A DNA stretch of 64,000 nucleotides from Dokdonella_A sp963775445 (GCA_963775445.1 CAVZIT010000004.1:1860001-1924000); one strand, 5' to 3'. Shown: positions 26,107-35,114, counted from the stretch's first letter. Notes: a model not told the origin generated them from the letters alone. Program-made: numbers and translations.

Positions 26107-27345
26107 TCAGATCCGGCGAAATGCAAGCGTGCCGTTGGTGCCCCCGAACCCAAATGAATTGGACAACACCACGTCAACCTTGTGCTGGCGCGCGGTGTGC
26201 GGGACGAGATCGAGATCGCAACCTGGCCCCGGGTTATCGAGATTGATGGTCGGCGGGATCACGCCATCCTGCATGGCCATGATTGAGAATATGGCCTCCA
26301 CCCCGCCCGCGGCCCCGAGCAGGTGTCCGGTCATCGACTTGGTGGAACTGACCATGAGTGCGGATGCCGCCTCGCCAAAACAGGCCTTTATCGCGTTGAT
26401 TTCGGCGATGTCCCCGACGCCGGTCGAGGTGGCGTGAGCATTGATGTAACCGACAGCGGACGGCTCGATGCCGCCGTCGCGCAGCGCTGCACGCATCGAT
26501 CGGCGCGCGCCGTCGCCGTCTTCGGGTGGCGAAGTCATGTGGAATGCATCGCCGCTCATGCCGAAGCCGCACAACTCGCAATAGATGCGCGCGTCGCGTT
26601 TCCTGGCGTGCTCGTACTCTTCGATCACAAGCACGCCGGCCCCATCGGACAACACGAAGCCATCGCGATCACGATCCCAAGGTCGGCTCGCTTTCGCCGG
26701 TTCGTCGTTGCGCACCGACATCGCACGTGCCGAACAGAATCCACCGACCGCCGTCGGCGTGGTCGCGAATTCGGTACCGCCTGCAACCATGACGTCGGCA
26801 TCGCCGTACTGGATCATGCGCATCGCGAGACCGAGGTTGTGCGTTGCCGTGGTGCAGGCAGTTACACAAGCGATATTGGGCCCCTTGAGCCCGAGCATGA
26901 TCGACAGATTGCCCGCAGCCATGTTGATGATCGAGCTGGGCACGAAGAATGGCGAAATCTTGCGAGGGCCGCCTTCGTGATAGGCGATGGCGGTGCGCTC
27001 GATCGTGGCGATACCACCGATCCCGGCCCCCACGGCAACGCCGATGCGCTCCTCGTCGTGTTCGTGCGCGTGCATGCCGGCGTCCGCAAGCGCCTGGACG
27101 GACGCGGCGATGCCGTAATGGATGAACGGATCCATCTTCTTGACATCCTTCGGCGCGACATAAGTGGTCGGGTCAAAGTTGCGCACCTCGCCGGCAATAC
27201 GAGTTGGAAACGCGCTGGTGTCAAAATGGGTAATCGGGCCAATTCCGCTGACGCCCGCCGTAATGTTGCCCCAAGCGGTCGCGACGTCATTGCCGACGGG
27301 ACTCACCATGCCAAGTCCGGTGACCACCACGCGCCTTTTGCTCAT
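26107..27345 (-). CDS. fabF: 3-oxoacyl-ACP synthase II
   Basis: 412 aa from the ATG at 27345 (MSKRRVVVTGLGM), preceded by AAGGA. Catalytic Cys164 in TACTTATHN and the two catalytic His in NAHATSTGVGD and KSMTGHLLGAAG are present. Known: elongating condensing enzyme of type II fatty-acid synthesis. It is separated from acpP by a hairpin-T-tract element. Confidence 0.97.
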   Translation of the reverse strand: MSKRRVVVTGLGMVSPVGNDVATAWGNITAGVSGIGPITHFDTSAFPTRIAGEVRNFDPTTYVAPKDVKKMDPFIHYGIAASVQALADAGMHAHEHDEERIGVAVGAGIGGIATIERTAIAYHEGGPRKISPFFVPSSIINMAAGNLSIMLGLKGPNIACVTACTTATHNLGLAMRMIQYGDADVMVAGGTEFATTPTAVGGFCSARAMSVRNDEPAKASRPWDRDRDGFVLSDGAGVLVIEEYEHARKRDARIYCELCGFGMSGDAFHMTSPPEDGDGARRSMRAALRDGGIEPSAVGYINAHATSTGVGDIAEINAIKACFGEAASALMVSSTKSMTGHLLGAAGGVEAIFSIMAMQDGVIPPTINLDNPGPGCDLDLVPHTARQHKVDVVLSNSFGFGGTNGTLAFRRI

Positions 27346-27406
27346 GGTTGTCCTTGCGATCGCCCTGGACGGCACGAATCGCACAGCGGCCCATCGCACG
27401 CGCCGA

Positions 27407-27437
27407 TTAAAAGCAAAACTGCGCCTTTTGGGCGCAG
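27407..27437 (-). terminator. Intrinsic terminator (attenuating) between acpP and fabF
   Basis: On the minus strand: CTGCGCC, 5-nt loop, GGCGCAG, then TTTTGCTTTTAA. The stem is perfect over 7 bp and the T-tract is broken by GC. It follows the acpP stop by 27 nt and precedes fabF. In an otherwise continuous operon it would let acpP be expressed above fabF (inference). Confidence 0.7.
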
Positions 27438-27463
27438 CTTCGCATGAATCCTGGCCGAGCCGG

Positions 27464-27703
27464 TCACGCCTTGACGTGCGCCTTGACGTAGTCGACTGCT
27501 TGCTGGACGGTGGTGATTTTCTCGGCTTCCTCGTCCGGAATCTCGCACTCGAATTCCTCTTCCAGCGCCATGACCAGTTCGACCGTATCGAGCGAGTCGG
27601 CGCCAAGATCGTCAACGAACGACGCATTCGGCGTCACCTCGTCCTCTTTTACCCCGAGTTGCTCAACGACGATCTTCTTCACGCGCTCTTCGATAGTGCT
27701 CAT
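27464..27703 (-). CDS. acpP: Acyl carrier protein
   Basis: 79 aa, acidic. The phosphopantetheine attachment site is Ser37 in LGADSLDTVEL. The N-terminus MSTIEERVKKIV is typical. Known: carries acyl chains in fatty-acid, lipid A and phospholipid synthesis. It lies 198 nt downstream of fabG with its own probable promoter, and a terminator follows. Confidence 0.98.
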   Translation of the reverse strand: MSTIEERVKKIVVEQLGVKEDEVTPNASFVDDLGADSLDTVELVMALEEEFECEIPDEEAEKITTVQQAVDYVKAHVKA

Positions 27704-27791
27704 TGTTCGTTTTCCTCACGGTGGAATTCTGTGCGCCGGCCGACCACTGTCGGCTCCGCGCGCGGCGTAGTTCCGGCGCGCAAGCTGGCGC

Positions 27792-27820
27792 ATTGTAGTT
27801 GAACATCCCAGCCCTCGCCA
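27792..27820 (-). promoter_or_regulatory. Candidate acpP promoter
   Basis: Minus strand: -10 TACAAT at 27792-27797, followed by a GC-rich discriminator GCGCC; a 17-bp spacer separates it from a weak -35 TGGCGA at 27815-27820. It lies in the 198-nt fabG-acpP gap, about 90 nt upstream of the acpP ATG. Confidence 0.4.
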
Positions 27821-27901
27821 GCCAGGCAATGGGCGGGAACGGCGTGGACTGGAAGCATGAAACAAGATCAAGTCTCGACAGGATCGCATTGATTACCGGC
27901 G

Positions 27902-28645
27902 CTAAACCATGTGCATGCCGCCGTTGACATGGATGGTTTCGCCGGTGATGTACGCAGCAGCAGGCGAGGCCAGGAAGGCAACCGCCTCGGCGACGTCACG
28001 CGCATCCCCGAGCCTGCCGAGGGCAATCTGTCCCAACAAGGCGGCCCTCTGATCTTCGGCCAGAGCGCGGGTCATGTCGGTATCGATGAAGCCCGGAGCG
28101 ACGACGTTTACGGTAATTCCGCGCGAGCCGATTTCACGCGCCAGCGATTTCGAGAACGCAATGATGCCTGCCTTGGCAGCGGCGTAATTGGTTTGGCCCG
28201 GATTGCCGGTGACTCCGATTATCGAAGCGATATTGATGATGCGTCCCTTGCGCGCCTTCATCATTCCCCGCAGCACCGCCTTGGAGCTGCGGTACACCGA
28301 TCCCAGATTGGTATCGATGACTTGTTGCCAATCCGCGTCCTTCATGCGCATGAGCAATTGGTCACGCGTGATACCGGCATTGTTTACCAGAATGGTGACC
28401 GGGCCAAACTCCGCGCCAACTTCCTCGATCGCGATTTCGACGCCAGCTCCGTCAGTCACGTCGAGCACGCGCCCGGTGCCGCCACGATCTGCGAGCCGCT
28501 CACCAATTGACCGCGCCCCGGGAGCGCTGGTCGCTGTACCGATGACGGTTGCACCGGCATCTGCCAGGCGATCGGCAATTGCCGCGCCGATGCCGCGACT
28601 GGCGCCCGTGACGAGCGCAATTTCGCCTGCGAGCGACCCACTCAT
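27902..28645 (-). CDS. fabG: 3-oxoacyl-ACP reductase
   Basis: 247 aa SDR enzyme. NADPH site TGASRGIG (13-20), NNAG (88-91), catalytic Ser141, Tyr154 and Lys158 (NYAAAKAG). Known: reduces 3-oxoacyl-ACP with NADPH in each elongation cycle. It sits between fabD and acpP in the fab cluster, with a 160-nt gap before it. Confidence 0.97.
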   Translation of the reverse strand: MSGSLAGEIALVTGASRGIGAAIADRLADAGATVIGTATSAPGARSIGERLADRGGTGRVLDVTDGAGVEIAIEEVGAEFGPVTILVNNAGITRDQLLMRMKDADWQQVIDTNLGSVYRSSKAVLRGMMKARKGRIINIASIIGVTGNPGQTNYAAAKAGIIAFSKSLAREIGSRGITVNVVAPGFIDTDMTRALAEDQRAALLGQIALGRLGDARDVAEAVAFLASPAAAYITGETIHVNGGMHMV

Positions 28646-28805
28646 TCCGGTTCCCTTCCTGTTTGTTCCGATCTGGAACCTAGCACGCGACGCGGGCGCC
28701 GGCTACGCGCTGCCAGAGTGCTGAAGGCGCGCTGCCCCGATTTTTCAGGCGCTCGCCCCGCGCCCGGCGCGCAAACGCCGTTGGATCGCGAACCCTGCAG
28801 TCGTT

Positions 28806-29759
28806 TCAATGACGCCATTCGCCCAGAGCCGCATCCAATTCGCCCGGGCTGCCGATGGTACGGCCATCGATATCGCGCGCACTGCGTTTGATTAGGCCGG
28901 TGAGCACCTTGCCCGGCCCGCATTCCGCCGTGCGACGAATTCCCGCATCGTGCATGGTCCGGACACAGTCGCTCCAGCGAACGGGAAGATACAACTGTCT
29001 TGTCAGCGCCTCGCGGACCTGCGCGACTCCAATATGCACCTGCGCATCAACATTCTGTATCACGGGAATCTCGGGCTCCCGCCAGCGGTAAGCGCTCATG
29101 GCCTCGGCGACGCGATTGGCAGCCTCGCGCATGAGCGGTGTGTGCGAGGGCACGCTTACACTGAGTTTGACCGTCTTGCGGGCCCCGCGGGCGGAAAGCT
29201 CGGCGATCGCGGCGTCGACGGCGCGCACATGGCCACCGATCACGACCTGGCCCGGTGAGTTGTAGTTCGCAGGGACGACCAGCTGATCGGTGGTCACTTC
29301 GCGACAAACGGATTCGACGGTGGCGTCGTCGATCCCGAGAATCGCCGCCATCGCTCCCACGCCGGGTGGCGCGGCGTCCTGCATGGCCTGCCCGCGAATC
29401 CTTACCAGATGCGCGGCATCGTGGAGTTCAATCGCCTCGGCGGCCACGAGCGCGGTGTACTCACCGAGGCTATGTCCGGCCAGCAACTGCGGCGCCGTTC
29501 CTCCTTGATCGCGCCAGACGCGCCACACTGCAATGCCTGCCGCGAGCAGCGCCGGTTGCGTGTATTCGGTGCGGTTGAGCATGACTTCCGCGCCACTTTG
29601 TGAGAGCGCCCACAAGTCGACCCCGGCCCCGTCCGAGGCCTCTTCGAAGGTTTCGCGAACGATCGGGTGGACCTCAGCGAGCTCGGCCAGCATGCCAATC
29701 GATTGCGAGCCCTGCCCCGGGAACACGAAAGCGAGCTGGGGGTCCGGGTCGACAGACAT
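28806..29759 (-). CDS. fabD: Malonyl-CoA:ACP transacylase
   Basis: 317 aa from the ATG at 29759 (MSVDPDPQLAFV), with GAGGAG 7 nt upstream. FPGQGSQ near the N-terminus, nucleophile Ser97 in AGHSLGEYTAL and the active-site His in VPSHTPLM. Known: loads malonate onto ACP. Located 78 nt downstream of fabH. Confidence 0.97.
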   Translation of the reverse strand: MSVDPDPQLAFVFPGQGSQSIGMLAELAEVHPIVRETFEEASDGAGVDLWALSQSGAEVMLNRTEYTQPALLAAGIAVWRVWRDQGGTAPQLLAGHSLGEYTALVAAEAIELHDAAHLVRIRGQAMQDAAPPGVGAMAAILGIDDATVESVCREVTTDQLVVPANYNSPGQVVIGGHVRAVDAAIAELSARGARKTVKLSVSVPSHTPLMREAANRVAEAMSAYRWREPEIPVIQNVDAQVHIGVAQVREALTRQLYLPVRWSDCVRTMHDAGIRRTAECGPGKVLTGLIKRSARDIDGRTIGSPGELDAALGEWRH

Positions 29760-29837
29760 CAAAGGACTCCTCGAATGGGAAAGATGGTTGCAGAGCGACG
29801 CCAAGCCATCGGCCAACCACTCAGCGATTCAGCAATC

Positions 29838-30839
29838 TCAGTAGCGGAGCAAGGCCGAACCCCAGGTGAATCCTCCTCCGAAGGCCTCGAGCAGCAACAG
29901 CTGTCCGCGTTTAATCTTGCCGGAACGTACCGCCTCGTCCAATGCGAGCGGCACCGACCCCGACGAGGTATTGCCGTGCCTGTCAACGGTTACCACTACC
30001 CGATCCATCGGCATGTCCAAGCGTTTTGCAGTCGCCTGGATAATGCGCAGATTGGCCTGGTGCGGAATCAGCCAGTCGATCGCATGCTTGTCCAACCCAT
30101 TGGCCTCGAGGGTTTCGTCGACCACCCGATCGAGCGTCTTGACGGCAACCTTGAATACCTCGCTGCCGCTCATCAGGACGCGCACGCCAGCGTTCGGTTC
30201 GTCCGGCTTGAACCCCACCGAGACGCCCACCGGATTCCACAGCAAATCCTTGTACCCGCCATCAGCATGCAAATGGGTCGAGATGACCCCCGGCTCATCG
30301 CAGGCCTTGAGCACGACCGCGCCGGCACCGTCGCCGAACAGCACGCAAGTGCCGCGATCGGTCCAGTCGAGCATCCGCGACAGCGTTTCCGATCCGACCA
30401 CGAGCGCAGTCTTGTTCTGGCCGGAGCGAATGAACTTGTCGGCAATGCCGAGGGCATACATGAATCCCGAGCACGCAGCATTGACGTCGAAAGCCATGCA
30501 GCCGTCCGCGCCTAGCCGATGCTGCAGCAGGCATGCGGTCGAAGGGAAGATGAGATCCGGAGTCGTGGTACCGAGAACGATCAGATCGATCTCGTCGGCA
30601 GCAACGTCCGCCGCTTCCAAGGCGCGCTTCGCCGCCTCGAATGCGAGATCGCCAGTGGTCTGACCGTCGGCAGCGATGTGCCGTTCACGAATTCCGGTAC
30701 GCGATGCGATCCACTCGTCGTTGGTATCGACCAGCTTCTCGAGATCGTGGTTGGTGAGGACCTTCTCCGGCAAGTAGCTGCCGGTACCGGCGATACGTGA
30801 GTAAATCAGAATCCTTCCCCGATCCGGATTGATGCGCAA
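29838..30839 (-). CDS. fabH: 3-oxoacyl-ACP synthase III, non-ATG start
   Basis: 333 aa if begun at the TTG at 30839. Catalytic Cys123 (NAACSGFMYAL), His in WLIPHQANLRI and Asn in RHGNTSSGS. Known: condenses acetyl-CoA with malonyl-ACP to start fatty-acid synthesis. No in-frame ATG exists near the expected N-terminus (IYSRIAGTGSYLPEK). The upstream TTG has a poor ribosome-binding site, while GGAAGG precedes CTG and ATT codons at about 30809-30806, so the exact start is uncertain. plsX, normally between rpmF and fabH, is absent. Confidence 0.95.
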   Translation of the reverse strand: MRINPDRGRILIYSRIAGTGSYLPEKVLTNHDLEKLVDTNDEWIASRTGIRERHIAADGQTTGDLAFEAAKRALEAADVAADEIDLIVLGTTTPDLIFPSTACLLQHRLGADGCMAFDVNAACSGFMYALGIADKFIRSGQNKTALVVGSETLSRMLDWTDRGTCVLFGDGAGAVVLKACDEPGVISTHLHADGGYKDLLWNPVGVSVGFKPDEPNAGVRVLMSGSEVFKVAVKTLDRVVDETLEANGLDKHAIDWLIPHQANLRIIQATAKRLDMPMDRVVVTVDRHGNTSSGSVPLALDEAVRSGKIKRGQLLLLEAFGGGFTWGSALLRY

Positions 30840-30911
30840 CGCGGCGCGGTAGGCATCTCAGGCCAATGGCGACGCGGACGTCTTGGGTCAGACCCGACGA
30901 CGTGCCGGCAA

Positions 30912-31106
30912 CTACTTCTCGTCACGAACCTTCGCGCGAGGCTCTATCATCTGCTTGCCGCGATAGTAACCATCCTTGGTTACGTGATGGCGCAAGTGGA
31001 TCTCGCCCGATGTCGGATCAGTGCCGAGCTGTTTGGGCGACAAAGCGTCGTGGGAGCGGCGCATGTCGCGGCGCGATGGGGATTTGCGACTCTTGGCAAC
31101 TGCCAT
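30912..31106 (-). CDS. rpmF: 50S ribosomal protein L32
   Basis: 64 aa. MAVAKSRKSPSRRDMRRSHD and HLRHHVTKDGYYRGKQ are diagnostic. No zinc-binding Cys set, so it is the C-minus form. Located between yceD and fabH, the conserved yceD-rpmF-fab order. Confidence 0.97.
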   Translation of the reverse strand: MAVAKSRKSPSRRDMRRSHDALSPKQLGTDPTSGEIHLRHHVTKDGYYRGKQMIEPRAKVRDEK

Positions 31107-31186
31107 GGAATTCTCCGGGATGAACGGTAACGATTGTTCGGCTGCGGTTTGCGCCCATCACGACAGGCGGTCGGCAAAAAGCCCTT

Positions 31187-31693
31187 TCACTGTTTTTTCA
31201 GCTCACCCAGCACAGCAAACGGATTGGCTCGGGCGCCCTCGATTTCTTCGCCGGACGGTCCAGTCGAGCAGTCCATTGGTTCGCCTGGCGACAACGGAAC
31301 CAGCGGCACGGCGAGGATCAATTCATCCTCGATCACATTTCGAGGGGATAGACGGCCATCCGTTACAAGGATCGCCTCGCATCCCTCCGGCAGCGAAGGC
31401 TCTTCGCTTTCGTGACATATCAGTCCAAAGTCCTGGTCCACCGTCACGGCCTGCTCATAGATCACGAGCCGGCGTTGGCACATCAACGGCAGGCATGCTT
31501 CCACGTGCATCGCAAGACTTGCGTGACCGAGAGCCCCGGTGCCGAAATCCAGCTGGTACGTGATCGCTCCTTCGGTTGCCGCAAGGCTCTCGCACAGTCG
31601 AGGCATCGCGGCAAGCGGAAGGGTTCCGCGAAACGAGCGGCGACCCGACACCATCCGCGCTACGTCCACGAATTCAGGCAGGACCACCGACAT
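31187..31693 (-). CDS. yceD: YceD family (DUF177) protein
   Basis: 168 aa. Starts MSVVLPEFVDVARMVSGRR and has the MQCQR-like CQRRLVIYEQAV segment, DGRLSPRNVIEDELILAVPLVP and an acidic tail ending NPFAVLGELKKQ. Known: DUF177 proteins are tied to 23S rRNA accumulation and ribosome assembly, and are always next to rpmF. First gene of the fab operon; a canonical promoter lies directly in front and predicts a nearly leaderless mRNA. Confidence 0.92.
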   Translation of the reverse strand: MSVVLPEFVDVARMVSGRRSFRGTLPLAAMPRLCESLAATEGAITYQLDFGTGALGHASLAMHVEACLPLMCQRRLVIYEQAVTVDQDFGLICHESEEPSLPEGCEAILVTDGRLSPRNVIEDELILAVPLVPLSPGEPMDCSTGPSGEEIEGARANPFAVLGELKKQ

Positions 31694-31702
31694 GGGCGCG
31701 CG

Positions 31703-31731
31703 ATGTTAGGTTCGGGGTGCCGCGATGTCAA
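31703..31731 (-). promoter_or_regulatory. Canonical sigma70 promoter of the yceD-rpmF-fab operon
   Basis: Minus strand: perfect -35 TTGACA at 31726-31731, exactly 17-bp spacer, -10 TAACAT at 31703-31708. The expected start point falls about 2-4 nt upstream of the yceD ATG (31693), so the transcript would be leaderless or almost so. Confidence 0.75.
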
Positions 31732-31908
31732 TGAAATCATGGCCCCTCGCCGAGGACTCGCGCGCAATTGCGTCGTTGGATACCGGTAGAGGAGCCACCG
31801 CATGCATTCAGGATATTACATTGCCGAGCTCCGGGATCGCGGCCCGCAGAGGACCGCAATGCGCAACCGGATTGCCGGCTCGCAGCGGTTGCGGCAGACT
31901 GCCTGCAC

Positions 31909-32385
31909 ATGCCCGGACTGACGATCCTCACCAGTCTCCTGGCGGCCGCGCTGCTGCTGACGCTGATCCTGTGGGTTGACCGACGGCGCCACGAGGAGCG
32001 CATGCGGCTGGTCACGGAAATTATCGATCTTGCGGACGCCACCGAAAACGGCCTGCGCGAGTGCCGCCGGCGCTTGCGCGAGATCGGGCCTATCGTTGCG
32101 GCCTGGGACCGGGTCAACGCGCCGTCGGCCCATTCGACACCTTCGGAACCCGTCGTGCAGGCCGCACTTCGCGACCTGCTCGCTCATCGCCTGTGGCTCA
32201 AGGCAAACGCGCAGACTGCGAGCTTCGGCGCGCTGCGCTCGGCGCGCGATGCGCTCCTGAATGCGCGCACGACGCTCGCGGCACAACTCGAACAACTCTT
32301 ATCCGCCCGCGAACAGTTCGATCAGGCACGCCGTGAGGACAATTCCTTGCAGCGGACTTATCCCCTCGCTGCATCCCCTCACTGA
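31909..32385 (+). CDS. Hypothetical membrane-anchored coiled-coil protein
   Basis: 158 aa from the ATG at 31909 (MPGLTILTSLL). One N-terminal transmembrane helix (about 4-22), then Arg/Glu/Leu-rich helices (RRRHEERMRLVTEIIDLADA and an AQLEQLLSAREQF region) suggesting a cytoplasmic coiled coil. No family was recognised. No good ribosome-binding site is visible; an open frame extends back to 31768. Its stop overlaps the maf start as TGATG. Confidence 0.6.
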   Translation: MPGLTILTSLLAAALLLTLILWVDRRRHEERMRLVTEIIDLADATENGLRECRRRLREIGPIVAAWDRVNAPSAHSTPSEPVVQAALRDLLAHRLWLKANAQTASFGALRSARDALLNARTTLAAQLEQLLSAREQFDQARREDNSLQRTYPLAASPH

Positions 32386-32981
32386 TGGTGGGTCCCTCTT
32401 TCGATCTGGTGCTGGCGTCTGGTTCGCCCTATCGCCGTGACTTGCTGCGCCGTTTGACTGGAGACTTCAGGATCAGCGTGCCTGCCATAGACGAGACCAT
32501 GCAGGCTGGGGAGAACGCGTGCGCCCTCGCCGGGAGACTGGCGCGGGAAAAAGCGCTGGCGGTGGCCGCAAGATCTCCTGATGCGCTTGTCATCGGCTCC
32601 GACCAGGCCGCCGAATGCAACGGACGACTTCTCGGCAAGCCCGGCACTGCCGACGCCGCCGAGGCCCAATTGGCCGAGTGCTCCGGTCGTACCGTCATTT
32701 TTTACACCGCGCTATGCCTCGCAGACACGCGCGCCGCCAGCCCGAAGCTGCACGCTGAAACGGATATCACCCGGGTTGTTTTCCGAAAGTTGAGCTCCGC
32801 AGAGATCACGCGCTACGTCGAGCGCGAACAGCCACTCGATTGTGCCGGGAGTTTCAAGATCGAGGGTCTGGGCGTTTCCTTGTTCGAACGCATCGAAGCC
32901 ACGGATCCGACGGCCTTGATCGGAATGCCCCTGGTCGCCCTGTGCAGACTATTGCGTGCCGCGGGGTACGCGATACCTTGA
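32385..32981 (+). CDS. maf: Maf/YceF nucleotide pyrophosphatase
   Basis: 198 aa. LASGSPYRRDLLRRL, IDETM, REKALAVA, GSDQ and KPGTADAAEAQL are the Maf signatures. Known: Maf/YceF enzymes hydrolyse 7-methyl-GTP or related non-canonical nucleotides. In E. coli yceF is also divergent from yceD-rpmF, supporting YceF identity. One-base overlap with the upstream gene. Confidence 0.93.
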   Translation: MVGPSFDLVLASGSPYRRDLLRRLTGDFRISVPAIDETMQAGENACALAGRLAREKALAVAARSPDALVIGSDQAAECNGRLLGKPGTADAAEAQLAECSGRTVIFYTALCLADTRAASPKLHAETDITRVVFRKLSSAEITRYVEREQPLDCAGSFKIEGLGVSLFERIEATDPTALIGMPLVALCRLLRAAGYAIP

Positions 32982-33169
32982 TCTCCCGCACGCAATTCGC
33001 AAGGCACGCTTCGACATGGTTTCGAGGCATTTTGTCGCTGCGCATGCCTTGCTCTGGCGCGTCTGCCCGGATCTCGCCTTGGACAGATTCACACGTCGCT
33101 CATCCGCGCCGCTAGACTGTCCCGCAATTATCGAATCAAGCGCCTTGATCGCTTCGCGAGTTTTCACCC

Positions 33170-34123
33170 ATGCCCGATGCATCCGTTGCCGTGCCCGACA
33201 GCACCGCGTTGCGCGACGCGCTTGCGCGTTCTATCGCTCAGGTCGATTCGGTCCTGCTCGGCAAGAAACACGAGGTGCGCCTGGCATTCGTTTGCCTGCT
33301 TGCCGGTGGCCATCTGTTGATCGAGGATTTGCCCGGCGTCGGCAAAACCACACTGGCGCATGCGCTCGCAGCCACGCTCGGCCTGCGTTTCCAGCGCGTG
33401 CAATTCACCAGCGACTTGTTGCCATCCGACATCATCGGAGTCAGTGTTTACGAGCGTGAGCGGGTGGGCTTCAAGTTTCATCCCGGCCCGCTTTTCACAC
33501 AGTTGCTTCTGGCCGACGAAATCAACCGCGCGACTCCGAAAACCCAAAGCGCCCTGCTCGAAGCGATGGCCGAGGAGCAAGTCACGGTCGACGGAGCCAC
33601 CCATCGACTGCCCTTGCCATTTTTCGTCGTGGCTACGCAAAACTCGGTGGATTTTGCGGGTACGTTTCCGTTACCGGACTCGCAGCTCGACCGCTTCATG
33701 TTGCGCATGAGCCTGGGTTACCCGGACCGCGATGCCGAACGCACGATGCTCGGGTCGGGAGATCGGCGCGCGCTGCTCGAATCCCTCACGTCGTGCCTCG
33801 GACCCGAACAGATACTGGCGCTGCGCCGCGCCTGCACCGGGATTCTGGCAAGCCCCGCCCTGATTGAATACGCGCAGAGCCTGATGCAGGCCAGCCGCGC
33901 CCACAACGCGATAAAGGTTGGTCTCTCGCCGCGTGCCGGTCTCGCACTGCTTGCCGCCGCCCGGGCCCACGCGTTGCTGGCCGGGCGCGCGCACTGCGTG
34001 CCAGAGGACGTGCAATCGGTGTTTCCGTTCGTCGCAGCGCATCGACTGACGCTTGGACCAAACGCACGCCACGGCCGAGACGACCTTGCGCGCATGCTGA
34101 TCGAAACGACACCGGTGCGCTGA
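33170..34123 (+). CDS. MoxR-type AAA+ ATPase
   Basis: 317 aa. Walker A LPGVGKTT (54-61), Walker B LLLADEINRA (112-121), sensor segment VVATQNSVDFAGTFPLPDSQ and LDRFMLR. Known: MoxR ATPases act as chaperones for partner proteins and usually occur with DUF58 and transglutaminase genes, as here. The gap before it has a loose TTCACA-19-TAGACT promoter candidate near 33095-33125. Confidence 0.93.
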   Translation: MPDASVAVPDSTALRDALARSIAQVDSVLLGKKHEVRLAFVCLLAGGHLLIEDLPGVGKTTLAHALAATLGLRFQRVQFTSDLLPSDIIGVSVYERERVGFKFHPGPLFTQLLLADEINRATPKTQSALLEAMAEEQVTVDGATHRLPLPFFVVATQNSVDFAGTFPLPDSQLDRFMLRMSLGYPDRDAERTMLGSGDRRALLESLTSCLGPEQILALRRACTGILASPALIEYAQSLMQASRAHNAIKVGLSPRAGLALLAAARAHALLAGRAHCVPEDVQSVFPFVAAHRLTLGPNARHGRDDLARMLIETTPVR

Positions 34124-34137
34124 TCGCCGACTCCGCG

Positions 34138-35112
34138 ATGGCCACGCGTTTCGACCAAATGCGTTCACGCCTGCTGGGTCTGGCCGAACGACGCCTGCCG
34201 GCGCTGACTCGCCTGCGCAAGGCGGAAGAACTCCCGTTGAGACTGGATCGACGTCGCATCTACGTCCTGCCGACGCGCTTTGGCAGCGGCTTCGGCATAC
34301 TGCTGTTCGTGATGCTGCTGGGCGCGCTCAACTACGGCAACAACCCCGCGTTCCTGCTGACCTGCCTGCTCGGTGCCGCAGCCTGGGCCAGTCTGTTCTT
34401 CGGTTTCCGCTCCATGAGCGGACTTCAAGTCATGCAGCTGCGCGCCCGCGAAGCGCATGCCGGCGACACGGTGCCGGTGCGGCTGATGATTTCCGGTGGA
34501 AACCGCATGCGCCCGAGTCTGCGCATTGATTGCGGGGGGAATGAAACCGCATTTGGCGTTTCGGCGGACAAGACGTCGGTCATTGCACTCAGCCTTCCGG
34601 GAGAGCGGCGCGGATGGATGCGAGCGGGGCGCATGCGCATCTGGACCGATTATCCGCTTGGCCTGTTCAAATGCTGGAGCTGGATCAACCCCGCGGTGGA
34701 GTTTCTGATCTACGCCAAGCCTGAACACCCACTCGCCGCGCTGCCGCCCGATGATGGACGGATCGGCGAACGCCCAAGGACGGGTTCCAGCGAAGACTAC
34801 GCGGGCCTGCGCGAATACCGCGCCTCGGACCCGCCACGGTTGATTGCTTGGAAGGCCTCCGCACGTCATGACGTCTTGCTGGTGCGTGAAATCGAGCACC
34901 GCGCTGGTGAGGCGCTGGTCTTCGACTTCGCTGCTCTCGGCGATCTGGGAACCGAGCAACGCATCAGCCGGCTCACGGCGTGGGTTCTGGCCGCCGAAGA
35001 CCTGCAACAGAGCTATACGTTGCGGCTGCGGGGTATCGACATCGGTCCCGGATCAGGCGGTCCACATCGACAAGCATGCCTGAAGGCGCTGGCCCTGTTT
35101 GCGGATCGGTGA
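34138..35112 (+). CDS. DUF58 membrane protein
   Basis: 324 aa. Two hydrophobic segments near 45-85 (GILLFVMLLGALNYG, LLTCLLGAAAWASLFF). The DUF58 core contains EDYAGLREYRASDPPRLIAWK and VREIEHRAGEALVFD. Known: partner of MoxR ATPases with a VWA-like fold; the precise role is unsettled. It starts 14 nt after moxR and ends 2 nt before tgpA. Confidence 0.9.
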   Translation: MATRFDQMRSRLLGLAERRLPALTRLRKAEELPLRLDRRRIYVLPTRFGSGFGILLFVMLLGALNYGNNPAFLLTCLLGAAAWASLFFGFRSMSGLQVMQLRAREAHAGDTVPVRLMISGGNRMRPSLRIDCGGNETAFGVSADKTSVIALSLPGERRGWMRAGRMRIWTDYPLGLFKCWSWINPAVEFLIYAKPEHPLAALPPDDGRIGERPRTGSSEDYAGLREYRASDPPRLIAWKASARHDVLLVREIEHRAGEALVFDFAALGDLGTEQRISRLTAWVLAAEDLQQSYTLRLRGIDIGPGSGGPHRQACLKALALFADR

Positions 35113-35114
35113 AG

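Noticed and set aside
26323..27447. 374-codon plus-strand frame opposite fabF
   Set aside because: Antisense to a certain gene; no motif.
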